Source: Pseudomonas luteola NBRC 103146 (GTDB lineage Bacteria > Pseudomonadota > Gammaproteobacteria > Pseudomonadales > Pseudomonadaceae). Taken from it: DNA of 64,000 nucleotides. Below, one piece after another: positions 1 through 8,602 of the stretch (positions are counted from its first letter, which is position 1; the number at the start of each line of letters is the position of its first letter). The notes under the pieces were generated by a model that ran no database searches, was not told the origin of the DNA, and saw only the letters and a list, made by a program, of their open reading frames with translations. Both the position numbers and the translations under genes were made by a program. The stretch covers positions 62,001 through 126,000 of the forward strand of contig NZ_BDAE01000015.1 in NCBI RefSeq assembly GCF_002091675.1, read 5' to 3'.

Positions 1-1
1 C

Positions 2-445
2 TATGCCTCCCGTCAGCCATTGAGCTGGGAGCACGAGGTTGGCTCCACGCAGCCGATGCCGACTCTGGCCGATAGCATCCTGACCCGCGCCGAAGAGCTT
101 GTCGGTACGCCTTATCGCACTGGCGGAAGCTCGCTCAAGGGTTTTGACTGCAGTGGCTTCGTCAATTATGTCTTCCGTGAGGAAGCCGGTATCCAGTTGC
201 CACGCTCGACCCGCCAGATCATCAATCTTGATGTACCTGTTGTCAGCAAGAACGACCTGCAGCCAGGCGACATTCTGCTGTTCAATCACAACGGCCGCGG
301 TCGTGTCAGTCATGCAGCCATTTACATGGGCGAGGGGAAGTTCATTCATTCCTCGAGCCATCGCAGTGGCGGTGTTCGTGTAGACAGTCTCGAAGACCAT
401 TACTGGAAGGTCAGCTTCCTCGAAGGAAAGCGCATATTGCGCTAA
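2..445 (+). CDS. NlpC/P60 family endopeptidase, 5' end outside the window
   Basis: A cysteine peptidase of the NlpC/P60 family, which cleaves peptide stems of peptidoglycan in the periplasm. The Cys-His pair is visible: FDCSGF (Cys at 149-151) and VSHAAIY, followed by the third polar residue in FIHSSS. The frame is open to the left edge, so the TTG at 20 is probably not the true start. The missing part should hold a signal peptide, as in the neighbouring paralogue. The next gene is a second copy of the same family 60 bases downstream. In Pseudomonas such pairs sit near cob genes, which agrees with this context. The family call is secure; substrate specificity is unknown. Confidence 0.85.
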   Translation, partial: YASRQPLSWEHEVGSTQPMPTLADSILTRAEELVGTPYRTGGSSLKGFDCSGFVNYVFREEAGIQLPRSTRQIINLDVPVVSKNDLQPGDILLFNHNGRGRVSHAAIYMGEGKFIHSSSHRSGGVRVDSLEDHYWKVSFLEGKRILR

Positions 446-454
446 CAAGGCTTT

Positions 455-485
455 GATCGCGTAGCGCGTTCAACGCTGCGCGATC
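455..485 (+). repeat. hairpin between the two NlpC/P60 genes
   Basis: Two 12-base arms (455-466 and 474-485) pair with one G-U type mismatch around a 7-base loop. No run of T follows, so it is not a standard intrinsic terminator. It may be an mRNA processing or stability element between the tandem genes. Confidence 0.4.
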
Positions 486-505
486 GAGGTGGAATGCAAG
501 AGTGA

Positions 506-1069
506 ATGGATTGTCCTATGCCTGCTTTGGCTCGTGTTGCACTGACTGCTCTTACCATTCTGCTGGCCGCCTGTGCCGGCACTCCGCCGCCTTCTCCGCC
601 TCCTGCGCCAACGCCTGTTTCCAGGGTTCAGCTTGATACCCATTCACAGGCCGCCGATGACGTTCTGTTTCGCGCAATAGGGCTGGTTGGGACGCCTTAC
701 CGTTACGGGGGGAACACGCCCGACAGCGGTTTTGATTGCAGTGGCCTGATCAATTTCGTATACCGCGACGTCATGGGGATTCGCTTGCCGCGCTCCACGC
801 GGGAAATGATCACTCTCAACGCGCCTTCTATCTCTCAATCGGCCTTGCAGCCCGGTGACCTGGTCTTCTTTGCGACGGCTGGAGGCAAGCAGGTCAGTCA
901 TGCGGGAATCTATGTGGGTGAAGGGCGCTTTGTACACGCGCCCAGTACTGGCGGAACGGTAAGGCTAGACAGCCTTAGTACCCGTTACTGGCAGAAGTCC
1001 TATCTGGATGCCAAACGTGTACTGGTTACACCTAACCTGGCCAGCAGTGCCGCTGGCGGGCGCCTCTGA
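506..1069 (+). CDS. NlpC/P60 family lipoprotein endopeptidase
   Basis: A second NlpC/P60 peptidoglycan endopeptidase, 187 residues. A lipoprotein signal peptide ends in LLAAC with the lipidated Cys at about residue 23. A proline-rich linker (residues 27-37) follows, then the catalytic domain: Cys78 in FDCSGL, His132 in VSHAGIY and His144 in RFVHAPS. It should be anchored in the outer membrane. An in-frame ATG at 518 (MPALAR) is an alternative start; neither ATG has a strong ribosome site. It is a diverged duplicate of the preceding gene, sharing the VGTPYR, FDCSG, LPRSTR and LQPGD blocks. Confidence 0.88.
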   Translation: MDCPMPALARVALTALTILLAACAGTPPPSPPPAPTPVSRVQLDTHSQAADDVLFRAIGLVGTPYRYGGNTPDSGFDCSGLINFVYRDVMGIRLPRSTREMITLNAPSISQSALQPGDLVFFATAGGKQVSHAGIYVGEGRFVHAPSTGGTVRLDSLSTRYWQKSYLDAKRVLVTPNLASSAAGGRL

Positions 1070-1139
1070 TACCAGAGGCGCTTTGAACTCCAGGTGGATC
1101 GGTTGAATCTGATGGAAACACACATTTTCCTTCCCGTTC

Positions 1140-1460
1140 ATGCCAGACGCGATTCGACTGCCGCCTCAGCCTGACGCCTGCGAACTTTGCGGACGAAAGG
1201 CTCCGCTCACTCGGCATCATCTGATTCCCAAGTCTCTGCATGACAAGCCCTACGTGCAAAAGCGCTTTGATCGTATAGAGCGTATTACGGCAACGCTGTG
1301 GGTATGTCGTCCGTGCCATAACCACATTCATGCCACGTTTGACGAGAAAGCGTTAGCACTCACCTACAACAGCCGTGAGCGCCTCATGGAGGATGAGCGG
1401 ATACGAACATTCGTGGAGTGGCTGTCACGAAAGCCGGACGGCTTTGTACCCAAACGGTAA
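1140..1460 (+). CDS. small HNH-type zinc protein, putative nuclease
   Basis: A 106-residue protein with an HNH-like metal-binding core: Cys14-x2-Cys17, the His26-His27 pair, Cys56-x2-Cys59 and the HNHIH cluster at 60-64. HNH proteins of this size are usually annotated as endonucleases, but many have no assigned job. The paired CxxC motifs suggest a structural zinc; the HH pair is the likely catalytic or metal site. It stands alone, with no restriction-modification or phage genes beside it. Its role is not predictable from context. Confidence 0.65.
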   Translation: MPDAIRLPPQPDACELCGRKAPLTRHHLIPKSLHDKPYVQKRFDRIERITATLWVCRPCHNHIHATFDEKALALTYNSRERLMEDERIRTFVEWLSRKPDGFVPKR

Positions 1461-1500
1461 CGCTTGGGCGGGTTAGCTAGAATAGTTTGTTTCCCTTCTT

Positions 1501-2007
1501 TTAATTGACGCTATAACCACGTCCAGCCAGACAGGCTGTCAATGCGCGACGATAATAATCCGTAGTTGCGCTTGGCGGTGCTGCCGTTGCGGTGGCTGGA
1601 TCAAAGCCACTTTGAGTGACTGCCCAGCTATGGCATTCATATCGATCCCGAGCCTGCTGATCGGGCGTCTGGCCGCGAGCCGGGTAGGCGATGACGTCAT
1701 AACTTTGTGTACTGACTGTTGTAGGAACAGGTGGTGTTACAACGATATAGCGCTGTTGATCGGCATTCCATGCATAGTAAGTACCTGCAGCCAAAAAGTA
1801 GAGTGCACTGCCTATCCAGACCTCTCGCGCAAAGTCTGGTAGCCCGTGCCCATGCCGGGGGCCTGGGTTGAAGGCCGGACCGGCATTGTGTGGAGCACGC
1901 CAGTCTGACCCGGGACCAGGCCTGTGAAGCGGCTCTGCCGTAGCAAGACAGGCTATGCCTATAGCTGCGAGGCCAACAACTGTTTTGCTGAGAGAAAAAA
2001 GATGCAT
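1501..2007 (-). CDS. exported DUF6515-like protein
   Basis: A 168-residue protein with an N-terminal signal peptide (MHLFSLSKT then a hydrophobic stretch ending CLATA). It has a Pro/Gly/His-rich mature N-terminus, a middle YFLAAGTYYAWN segment, and a C-terminal block with RYECHSWAVTQSGFDP, which I associate with DUF6515. The start at 2007 is chosen because GGGAG lies 6 bases upstream. A longer reading from 2289 is open but lacks such a site. Family function is unknown; an envelope location is inferred from the signal peptide. Confidence 0.68.
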   Translation of the reverse strand: MHLFSLSKTVVGLAAIGIACLATAEPLHRPGPGSDWRAPHNAGPAFNPGPRHGHGLPDFAREVWIGSALYFLAAGTYYAWNADQQRYIVVTPPVPTTVSTQSYDVIAYPARGQTPDQQARDRYECHSWAVTQSGFDPATATAAPPSATTDYYRRALTACLAGRGYSVN

Positions 2008-2273
2008 ATGTGCTCCCATGTTGTATGCGCAATCATGGAAAGGCACCCTACCAAGTTGAACTGCAAGAAGTGTTTGACTTGTGTAAGCAGTACGTAAATT
2101 TTGGGCAGGTGACAAGTCTGAGGTTTTGATAATGACCGCTAGGCTTGCCGAATCCGTTTTGATCCATTTGGCTTGCAGAGACCGCTTGCGGCCTTTATCT
2201 TGGCGAGTCGAATCGCAGCTGTCGTCCCATTGCATCGGGGCAGGTGAAAAATAGAAAAATAGGACGATAGCCG

Positions 2274-3524
2274 ATGGGGTCAAGCCCACCTTTGGGGCGG
2301 GCTTTGTGTAAAGCCCCGCCTTTTTTATTGCTCGCCGCGTTCAATGGCCCTGTCTGGGCGGGAGAGGGCGCAAGCATTGATACGAAACGGGGCGAATACC
2401 TGACGCAGTTGGGAAACTGTCAGAGTTGCCATACCCGTAAGGACGGCTTGCCCTTCGCCGGTGGCGTAGCCTTTATCACTCCCTTCGGTACGCTTTACTC
2501 TACTAACATCACGCCTGAAAATACGACTGGTATCGGTGCCTGGAACGACGACCAGTTTCTCAATGCCATGCATAAAGGCATACGGCCTGATGGTGCACAT
2601 CTGTACCCGGCGTTTCCCTATACGGCTTACACCCAATTATCCCGTAACGACGTTCTGTCTATCCTTGCGTATCTAAGGTCCCGGCCAAGCGTTGTCTATA
2701 CGCCGCCTGCCAATGAGCTGCGTTTTCCTTTCGATCAGCGTTGGATCATCAAGGGCTGGAAGCTACTCAATTTCCGTGAAGGCCGTTTCAACGAGGTTTC
2801 TTCGAGCGAACAGATCAACCGTGGCGCTTATCTGAGCGAGGCGCTAGGGCACTGTGGGGAATGCCATACGCCTCGTACTTGGAGTCAGGGGTTGGATCGC
2901 TCTCTACACTATGCCGGTGCGCGCCAGCAGGGATGGACGGCCTGGAATATCACGTCTGACCCTCGTGGTATCGGTGGCTGGAGTGACGAAAAGCTGATGA
3001 ATTACTTGCGAAATGGTCATCAGCGTGGGGAGGCGGTAGCGGGCGGACCCATGGCACAGGTTGTCAGCGGTAGCCTGCGGTTTTTGACAGACGAAGACCT
3101 GCGGGCCATGGTGGCGTATTTGCGTAGCGTGCCTGCAAAGCCGGGCACCGTACCGGCACATGCTGAAATAAGCGTAAAGCCGGAAACGCAGGGCAATACG
3201 GACGCCGAAGCGTTATTCGTGTCGCTATGCGAGAGCTGTCATCATCCCGATGGACAAGGGCTGGGAGGGCCTTATCCGCGCTCTTTTCCAAACTACTCGG
3301 CTGTGCGCGACCCGGATGGAACAAACCTCATTCGTGTCATGCTTGAAGGGATTGAGCGGAAGGGGATGCAGGATGAGGCTTTTATGCCTGCCTACCGCGC
3401 ACTCTTGAATGATGATCAGATTGCAAGTCTGGCCACTTATATCGGCCACCGGTTCGGTGGCCATACCCATGTGTTTTCGGTTCAGGATGTAGCCCGTCAA
3501 CGAGAAGCAGGAGCCGGGCAATGA
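2274..3524 (+). CDS. tri-haem cytochrome c subunit of a periplasmic molybdenum hydroxylase
   Basis: 416 residues with three c-type haem motifs, Cys49-x2-Cys-His, Cys194-x2-Cys-His and Cys319-x2-Cys-His. It is the electron-accepting cytochrome for the downstream [2Fe-2S] and Mo subunits and would pass electrons to the respiratory chain. A signal peptide is readable from the ATG at 2274 (Lys13, then a hydrophobic run ending PVWA), with AGGA about 9 bases upstream. TTG at 2304 is an alternative start with a shorter signal peptide. The first codons overlap terminator-like hairpins (listed separately). Its stop overlaps the next start as ATGA. The architecture matches alcohol/aldehyde dehydrogenase cytochromes; the substrate is unknown. 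Confidence 0.85.
   Translation: MGSSPPLGRALCKAPPFLLLAAFNGPVWAGEGASIDTKRGEYLTQLGNCQSCHTRKDGLPFAGGVAFITPFGTLYSTNITPENTTGIGAWNDDQFLNAMHKGIRPDGAHLYPAFPYTAYTQLSRNDVLSILAYLRSRPSVVYTPPANELRFPFDQRWIIKGWKLLNFREGRFNEVSSSEQINRGAYLSEALGHCGECHTPRTWSQGLDRSLHYAGARQQGWTAWNITSDPRGIGGWSDEKLMNYLRNGHQRGEAVAGGPMAQVVSGSLRFLTDEDLRAMVAYLRSVPAKPGTVPAHAEISVKPETQGNTDAEALFVSLCESCHHPDGQGLGGPYPRSFPNYSAVRDPDGTNLIRVMLEGIERKGMQDEAFMPAYRALLNDDQIASLATYIGHRFGGHTHVFSVQDVARQREAGAGQ
2280..2332 (+). terminator. intrinsic terminator or attenuator overlapping the start of the cytochrome gene
   Basis: The arm ending GGGCTTT (to about 2305) pairs with AAAGCCC (from 2310) around a short loop. The stem extends through a bulge into GCGG/CCGCC and is followed by TTTTTTA. 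A second hairpin just upstream (AAGCCC at 2282-2287 with GGGCTT at 2299-2304) uses the same central arm, so the two structures exclude each other. No plus-strand gene precedes it for 800 bases, so it is more likely an attenuator of the cytochrome operon than the end of another transcript. Confidence 0.5.
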
Positions 3525-4003
3525 CAATCCATCAATTGAATGTCAACGGCGCGGCTTACGAGGTCGATGTCGATCCGCAGGTGCCACTGTTGTATGTGCT
3601 GCGCAACGAGCTGGGCATCATGAGCCCTAAATTCGGATGCGGTCTTAGTGAGTGTGGGGCTTGCACGGTTCTGGCAGACGGTCGCCCTGTACGCTCCTGC
3701 TGCGTGCCGGTCGGCTCACTGGCAAGCCAGGCTATCGTGACCGTTGAAGGCCTGGGCACGCCAGACCGACCACATCCTCTGCAGCAGGCGTTCATCGATG
3801 AACAGGCCGCACAATGTGGGTATTGCATTCCAGGCATGTTGATGAGTGCACAGGCATTGCTCTCTCAAAACACCTCGCCAACCGACGAGCAAGTCAAACG
3901 GGCGCTTGTCGGTAATCTGTGTGGATGCGGAACACATACGCGCATCGTCAAGGCAATCCAGCGTGCCGCAGGCCTCATGCGTCAGGGCGAGGAGCGCTTA
4001 TGA
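3521..4003 (+). CDS. [2Fe-2S] subunit of a xanthine dehydrogenase-family oxidoreductase
   Basis: 160 residues, the usual length for the small iron-sulfur subunit of molybdenum hydroxylases. The N-terminal plant-ferredoxin motif (FGCGLSECGACTVL, plus a later Cys) and the C-terminal helical domain with CGYC and CGCGTH bind two [2Fe-2S] clusters. They relay electrons from molybdopterin to the cytochrome. The start overlaps the cytochrome stop, and its own stop overlaps the next start, so the three genes are translationally coupled. There is no signal peptide; it is probably exported in complex with the Tat-bearing Mo subunit. Confidence 0.92.
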   Translation: MTIHQLNVNGAAYEVDVDPQVPLLYVLRNELGIMSPKFGCGLSECGACTVLADGRPVRSCCVPVGSLASQAIVTVEGLGTPDRPHPLQQAFIDEQAAQCGYCIPGMLMSAQALLSQNTSPTDEQVKRALVGNLCGCGTHTRIVKAIQRAAGLMRQGEERL

Positions 4004-6243
4004 CTTTTCTGGTGTCGCGCCGTTGTTTTCTCCAAGGGCTATCCGCTCTGGTGGTAGGGTTCAGCTTTGACGGTGTTCGGGCTGCCGAGTTATTGATGCC
4101 TGACCTTTCGGCCGAGCAGGTGAAGAAAACCCTGGATGCCAGACAGCTCGACGCCTGGTTGGCTATTCGCCAGGATGGCCGCGTCATTATCTATAGCGGC
4201 AAGGTGGAGCTGGGAACCGGGGTTGAGACCGCATTGCGCCAGATCGTGGCGGATGAATTGTGCGTCTCGTTCGAGTCCACCCGCTTGATTCAGGGTGATA
4301 CACAGTTGACGCCCAACCAGGGCATCACGGCAGGGAGCAAGACAATTCAGGTGGGTGGTGCCCAATTGCGTCAGGCTGCCGCTTCAGCCCGGCATTATCT
4401 TTTTAATGAGGGTGCACGTCGCCTGGGGCTCGATACGTCGGTGCTCGATACGGTGGATGGGTGTGTGGTCTACCGAGGCGATCCAGCAGGTCGTTATGTT
4501 CGTTATTCCGACCTGCTGACGCAGGGTATCTTTGAACGTTCTGTAGATAAGACTGCTAGTGTTCGAGCAGTCGAAAGCTATCGAGTCGTTGGTCAATCCA
4601 TACCGCGGGTAGATATTCCTGCCAAAGTCTTCGGCCAGTTTCGTTACGTTCATGACCTAACTGTCCCGGGTATGGTGCATGGGCGGGTGATTCGTCCTCC
4701 GATAACGGGTGCCAGCCGCCTGGATGGGTTAAAGATCGAGCACCTCGATGCCAGCGAACTACCGGCAGGCGCGCAATTGGTCTATGAAGGCAACTTCGTG
4801 GGTGTGGTTGCAGAGCAGGAATGGGTGGCCATGCAGGCTGCCCGTGCTCTCAAAGTGACGTGGAGCTATACCTCCACGTTGCCGAACCCTGGCGATTTGT
4901 ACGGCCGTTTGCGCCATGTGGCCGGCGAGCCTGAGGTACTGGTCGAGCAGGGCGATGTCATCGAGCATATGGGACAAGCCGTCCAGGTTATCTCGGCTGA
5001 GTACCGCTGGCCTTTTCAAAACCACGACTCGATTGGTCCTTCGTGCGCCATTGCCGATGTACGAGCTGACGCGGCAACCATTTGGTCGGGTACTCAAGGC
5101 ATTTATCCGTTACGGTCGGCTTTGGCCAATTTGCTAGGCATGGACGAACACGTCGTGCATGTCATTTATAGCCAAGCTTCAGGATGCTATGGACATAATG
5201 GGGCGGACGATGTCACGGGTGATGCTGCGCTGCTGTCCAGGCACTGTGGTCGTCCGGTACGTGTACAGTGGTCCAGGGCTGACGAGCACGGTTGGAACCC
5301 CAAGGGTCCGGCTATGCTGATGCAGCTGCAGGGAGGGATGAACGCATCTGGTGACCTTGTGGCGTGGCACTTCCAGAACTGGACGCCTACCCATGTCACC
5401 CGGCCCAGCGCCAAGGCGGGAGCTGCCTCTCTGTTGGCCGGACAGCTCTCCCGGGGACTGGCCGTCCAGGGGCCCAACGCGGGGGGAGACCGTAACGCGC
5501 CTACCAGTTATACCCTCGTGAACTGTCGGGTTGAAACGCACTGGATCGACCCCTTGAGTTCGCCGCTACGGCCCTCTGCATTGCGTGGTCTAGGGGCGGT
5601 GGCAAACACCTTTGCCAATGAGTCCTTCATGGATGAGCTGGCCTGGACCGTGTCGGTTGATCCCTTGGCGTTTCGACTGCGCTATCTGCAGGACCCTCGC
5701 GGCCGTGCCGTGCTTGAAGCGGCCACCCGGCAGGCTCGCTGGACGCCTCGACAGCAGGGTCCTGATCGATGGAAAGGCCAATCCGTCCAGGGCCGCGGGA
5801 TCAGTTACGTTCAATACGAGAATGAAAATGCCTATGTGGCCGTAGTCGCCGATGTGGATGTCAGCTCAGCCGGAGTAAGGGTCAGACGCGTGACGGTTGC
5901 CCATGATTGCGGGCTCATCATCAACCCGGACGGTGTTAGGAATCAGATTGAGGGGAATGTGATTCAGGCGATCGCCCGTACACTCAAGCAGGAAGTGACG
6001 TTCAACCCTACCGGTGTGACCAGTCTTGAGTGGGGAGCCTATCCCGTGCTGGCCTTTCATGAAGTACCAGAGATTGACATCGTCTTGCTCGATCAGCCGG
6101 ACCAGCCTTCTGTTGGGGCAGGTGAAGCAACGTCTGCTGCAGTGCCTGCCGCTATTGCCAACGCGGTATTCGATGCGACAGGGTTACGGCTGCGGCAGGT
6201 ACCTCTGACAAGAGCGCGCCTGACCAATGCCATGCACGCATAA
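4000..6243 (+). CDS. Tat-exported molybdopterin subunit of an aldehyde/N-heterocycle hydroxylase
   Basis: 747 residues from the ATG at 4000, which overlaps the preceding stop. The N-terminus carries a twin-arginine motif (SRRCFLQG) and a hydrophobic stretch, so the folded cofactor-loaded enzyme should go to the periplasm. Glu709 in the GAGEATS motif is the conserved active-site glutamate of the xanthine dehydrogenase superfamily. The three-part layout (cytochrome c, Fe-S, Mo) resembles isoquinoline oxidoreductase-type enzymes, nicotinate dehydrogenase and the aldehyde dehydrogenases of acetic acid bacteria. The substrate cannot be read from the sequence. Confidence 0.88.
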   Translation: MTFLVSRRCFLQGLSALVVGFSFDGVRAAELLMPDLSAEQVKKTLDARQLDAWLAIRQDGRVIIYSGKVELGTGVETALRQIVADELCVSFESTRLIQGDTQLTPNQGITAGSKTIQVGGAQLRQAAASARHYLFNEGARRLGLDTSVLDTVDGCVVYRGDPAGRYVRYSDLLTQGIFERSVDKTASVRAVESYRVVGQSIPRVDIPAKVFGQFRYVHDLTVPGMVHGRVIRPPITGASRLDGLKIEHLDASELPAGAQLVYEGNFVGVVAEQEWVAMQAARALKVTWSYTSTLPNPGDLYGRLRHVAGEPEVLVEQGDVIEHMGQAVQVISAEYRWPFQNHDSIGPSCAIADVRADAATIWSGTQGIYPLRSALANLLGMDEHVVHVIYSQASGCYGHNGADDVTGDAALLSRHCGRPVRVQWSRADEHGWNPKGPAMLMQLQGGMNASGDLVAWHFQNWTPTHVTRPSAKAGAASLLAGQLSRGLAVQGPNAGGDRNAPTSYTLVNCRVETHWIDPLSSPLRPSALRGLGAVANTFANESFMDELAWTVSVDPLAFRLRYLQDPRGRAVLEAATRQARWTPRQQGPDRWKGQSVQGRGISYVQYENENAYVAVVADVDVSSAGVRVRRVTVAHDCGLIINPDGVRNQIEGNVIQAIARTLKQEVTFNPTGVTSLEWGAYPVLAFHEVPEIDIVLLDQPDQPSVGAGEATSAAVPAAIANAVFDATGLRLRQVPLTRARLTNAMHA

Positions 6244-6249
6244 GCCTTC

Positions 6250-7116
6250 TTACTGCTGACCGCCGGGCACCAGGACCTCATGGCGATCCGTCTCCAGTGC
6301 CTGCTCTTCTGCCTTCCAGGTCAGGTTGAAGCGCTCGGCAACTGTAAAGCGCTTGTCGATGAAGTCCCAGCGCTCTACCTCGACGCATTTGGTTTCACCG
6401 TTGCCTACGATCAGTCGATTGAAGGAGTTGGGTGCACTGCCACGTACGCGAGAGGAGAGCGTCGTGCCTGCCTGCACGATCCATATCTCTCGGGAAAGCT
6501 CAGGGTACTGGCCGCTTAGGGGAAGAACATAAGGGAGGTGGATATGGCCACCCATTACCAAGTCTAGGCCGGCGTCGGCCCAGGCGGTAAGCGCATCTCC
6601 TGCGCCGCTCTGCAGATTGCTCAAGTCACTCAGAACCATGGCGCCAAAGGGTTGATGTGCTACAACGATGCGCAGCTTTTCCTTTGAGGTCTTGTTCAAG
6701 CGGTCGACGACGCGTTGAATCTGCTCGGATGTAACCGCTCCGTCCTTGCGCCGCTTGGGGTGCGTAGTGTTCAACCCAATGACCAGAAGATGTTCATCTT
6801 CATAGGTAGGCTCAAGGTCGCTTCCAAAATGACGCTGGTAGTTGGCATAGGGCGTCATGAAGCGGGCAAAGAGGTTATAAAGCGGAATGTCGTGGTTGCC
6901 TGGTATTACCAGGGTAGCTGGAATGCCATATTTCTCAAGACGCTGCACGTAAGCCAGCCCGGCTTCGAACTGTTTGTCACGGGCTCGCTGTGTGATATCT
7001 CCTGAAAGAATCAGCAAGTCGGCGCCATGTTCACGTACGTGATCTTCCAGCGCATCAAGTACGGGTTGTTGTTCGGTACCGAAGTGAGTATCGGAGATTT
7101 GCAGAATCGTTGTCAT
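6250..7116 (-). CDS. calcineurin-like metallophosphoesterase (CpdA type)
   Basis: 288 residues with the metallophosphoesterase signatures in order: Asp9-x-His11, GD at 39-40, GNHD at 73-76, VAHQP near 155, and GGHIH. These bind a dinuclear metal centre. The overall form resembles 3',5'-cyclic-nucleotide phosphodiesterases of the CpdA/class III group, but the true substrate may be another phosphodiester. It converges with the Mo subunit, with six bases between the two stops. Nothing in the neighbourhood shows its partner pathway. Confidence 0.82.
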   Translation of the reverse strand: MTTILQISDTHFGTEQQPVLDALEDHVREHGADLLILSGDITQRARDKQFEAGLAYVQRLEKYGIPATLVIPGNHDIPLYNLFARFMTPYANYQRHFGSDLEPTYEDEHLLVIGLNTTHPKRRKDGAVTSEQIQRVVDRLNKTSKEKLRIVVAHQPFGAMVLSDLSNLQSGAGDALTAWADAGLDLVMGGHIHLPYVLPLSGQYPELSREIWIVQAGTTLSSRVRGSAPNSFNRLIVGNGETKCVEVERWDFIDKRFTVAERFNLTWKAEEQALETDRHEVLVPGGQQ

Positions 7117-7576
7117 GGGAAATGCATGCTGTCAGTGTGAAGTTACGACGCTAATGGGCGGCGAGAATTCGATTGTCTGGCCTGATTTAACGGTTAAGAG
7201 GCTGTAAATGGTTAGGCAATTCCACTTGCATGGGCGTCTTGAGTTAGCCGTTATTCGTTTAAACGTTCAAACGGCATTATCGATGAAAAACGACACCAAT
7301 GTCCCTTCGCATGGGGCAAGGAAAAATATGTGATGTTTTTATCCAAAAACTTGCAGACAGTTTCTCATCATTGAGCAGTAATCTGCTGCCGCTGCTTGTC
7401 CCTATCAACGATTAGCAGTACTTCATGGCTCACGATTTGTAACACATCACGGGCGTTTTAGACGTCATCGCTTCCCGGATTTTGGTCTGGTTACAAACCT
7501 GATTACTGATTTCTCACCAGAATGTGCGGGTACCTTCAAACAGGAGGCGTCTGCAGGTTAATGGAAGCGCATCGCT
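7117..7576. other. 460-base intergenic region
   Basis: Lies between the divergent phosphoesterase and Mrr-like genes and must carry both promoters. I see no coding frame. The only visible oddity is the partly palindromic CGTTTAAACGTTCAAACG near 7256-7273, which could be a regulator site. Confidence 0.4.
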
Positions 7577-8548
7577 ATGAATCAAGCGTGGAAGATTGAG
7601 GTAGAAGGGCGCGCGCTTAACGAGGCGTTGCGCCGTGGGATAATTGCGCTGGGTTGGCCCAAGCTGGGCGATCTGCGGGCTTATCCTGATGAAAAAGCAA
7701 TCAAGATCAAGCTTTCCGAGTATACGACCCAGCATAGTGAGTCAATGTTGGATACGTGGGCGTCGGCGCTCAAGACGCTAACCCACGACATCAGGGTAGG
7801 CGATGCCTTAGTCGTGTATGACCACAGGACGCGTCAGTACTGGCTGGGACATGTTACAGGTGGGTACAGCTATGATCCGCGTGAATGCGAGGAGTGGCCC
7901 AACCTGAGACAGGTCAGGTGGTATGCACAGATTCCCCGTGCGCAGCTCAGCGTCAAGGCGCGCAATGCATTAAGTGCGGTGCAGGGCTGTCAGTTGCGCC
8001 AGGAAATCTGGCAGCAGCTCGACTCACTCAGCCGTGGTGATTTTCAGCCAAGCGAGCAGGAGGCCGACGCTATCCTCAGTGCTCGACAGGATATGGAAGC
8101 ACAGGCTCGCGAACTGATTGCTGATCGGCTCGATCGTCTTTCCGAGGCGCAGATCATCCAACTGGTGTCCGGTCTGGTACGCGCCATGGGATTTATCACC
8201 AAACAGCCTCCTGCGTCCAGCGGCAGCCTGGCTATTGAGGCCTCTCTGGATGGCTTGGGTCTGCATCCCCCTCATGTAAAGGTCCAGGTTCAGCATCGTC
8301 AAGGTGTTGTAGGCGGTGAGACTTTGCGAGAGCTTCTGAACTGTCTGAAGGCTGATGACAAGGGTATTTTTGTCAGTACATGCGGCTTCAGCCAGGAGGC
8401 TATCTATGAGGCCGAGCGCGCCGGTCAATTGGTGGCTCTGATGGACATGGATCAGTTAGTCGACATGCTTCTGGTGCATTACGAGTCTCTGGATCTGGAG
8501 CTGAAATCTCTGATTCCCTTGACGCGGATCTACTGGCCAGCCTCCTGA
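7577..8548 (+). CDS. Mrr-like restriction endonuclease-family protein, catalytic Lys replaced
   Basis: 323 residues. The N-terminal part (about 1-140) looks like the DNA-recognition or PUA-like region of restriction-system proteins (GWPKLGDL, VGDALVVYD, YWLGHVTGGY). The C-terminal part (about 185-300) resembles the Mrr-type PD-(D/E)xK domain: IEASLDGLGLHPPHVKVQVQH then IFVSTCGFSQEA. Asp225 is present, but the usual Q/E-x-K reads Q237-V-Q239, so the catalytic lysine seems lost. GGAAG lies 8 bases before the ATG. There is no methyltransferase beside it, as expected for a type IV system. It may be inactive or bind DNA without cutting. Confidence 0.72.
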   Translation: MNQAWKIEVEGRALNEALRRGIIALGWPKLGDLRAYPDEKAIKIKLSEYTTQHSESMLDTWASALKTLTHDIRVGDALVVYDHRTRQYWLGHVTGGYSYDPRECEEWPNLRQVRWYAQIPRAQLSVKARNALSAVQGCQLRQEIWQQLDSLSRGDFQPSEQEADAILSARQDMEAQARELIADRLDRLSEAQIIQLVSGLVRAMGFITKQPPASSGSLAIEASLDGLGLHPPHVKVQVQHRQGVVGGETLRELLNCLKADDKGIFVSTCGFSQEAIYEAERAGQLVALMDMDQLVDMLLVHYESLDLELKSLIPLTRIYWPAS

Positions 8549-8562
8549 ACGCAGCAGAAATA

Positions 8563-8590
8563 AAAAACCCCGGCACTGACCGGGGCTTTT
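8563..8590. terminator. bidirectional intrinsic terminator between the Mrr-like gene and yggL
   Basis: CCCCGG (8568-8573) and CCGGGG (8580-8585) form a stem with a 6-base loop. It is flanked by a run of A on the left and CTTTT on the right. It serves both convergent genes. Confidence 0.85.
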
Positions 8591-8602
8591 CACGATGGCC
8601 TG

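Noticed and set aside
5179-5541. Antisense frames inside the molybdopterin subunit gene.
   Set aside because: Expected by chance in GC-rich coding DNA; no independent support.
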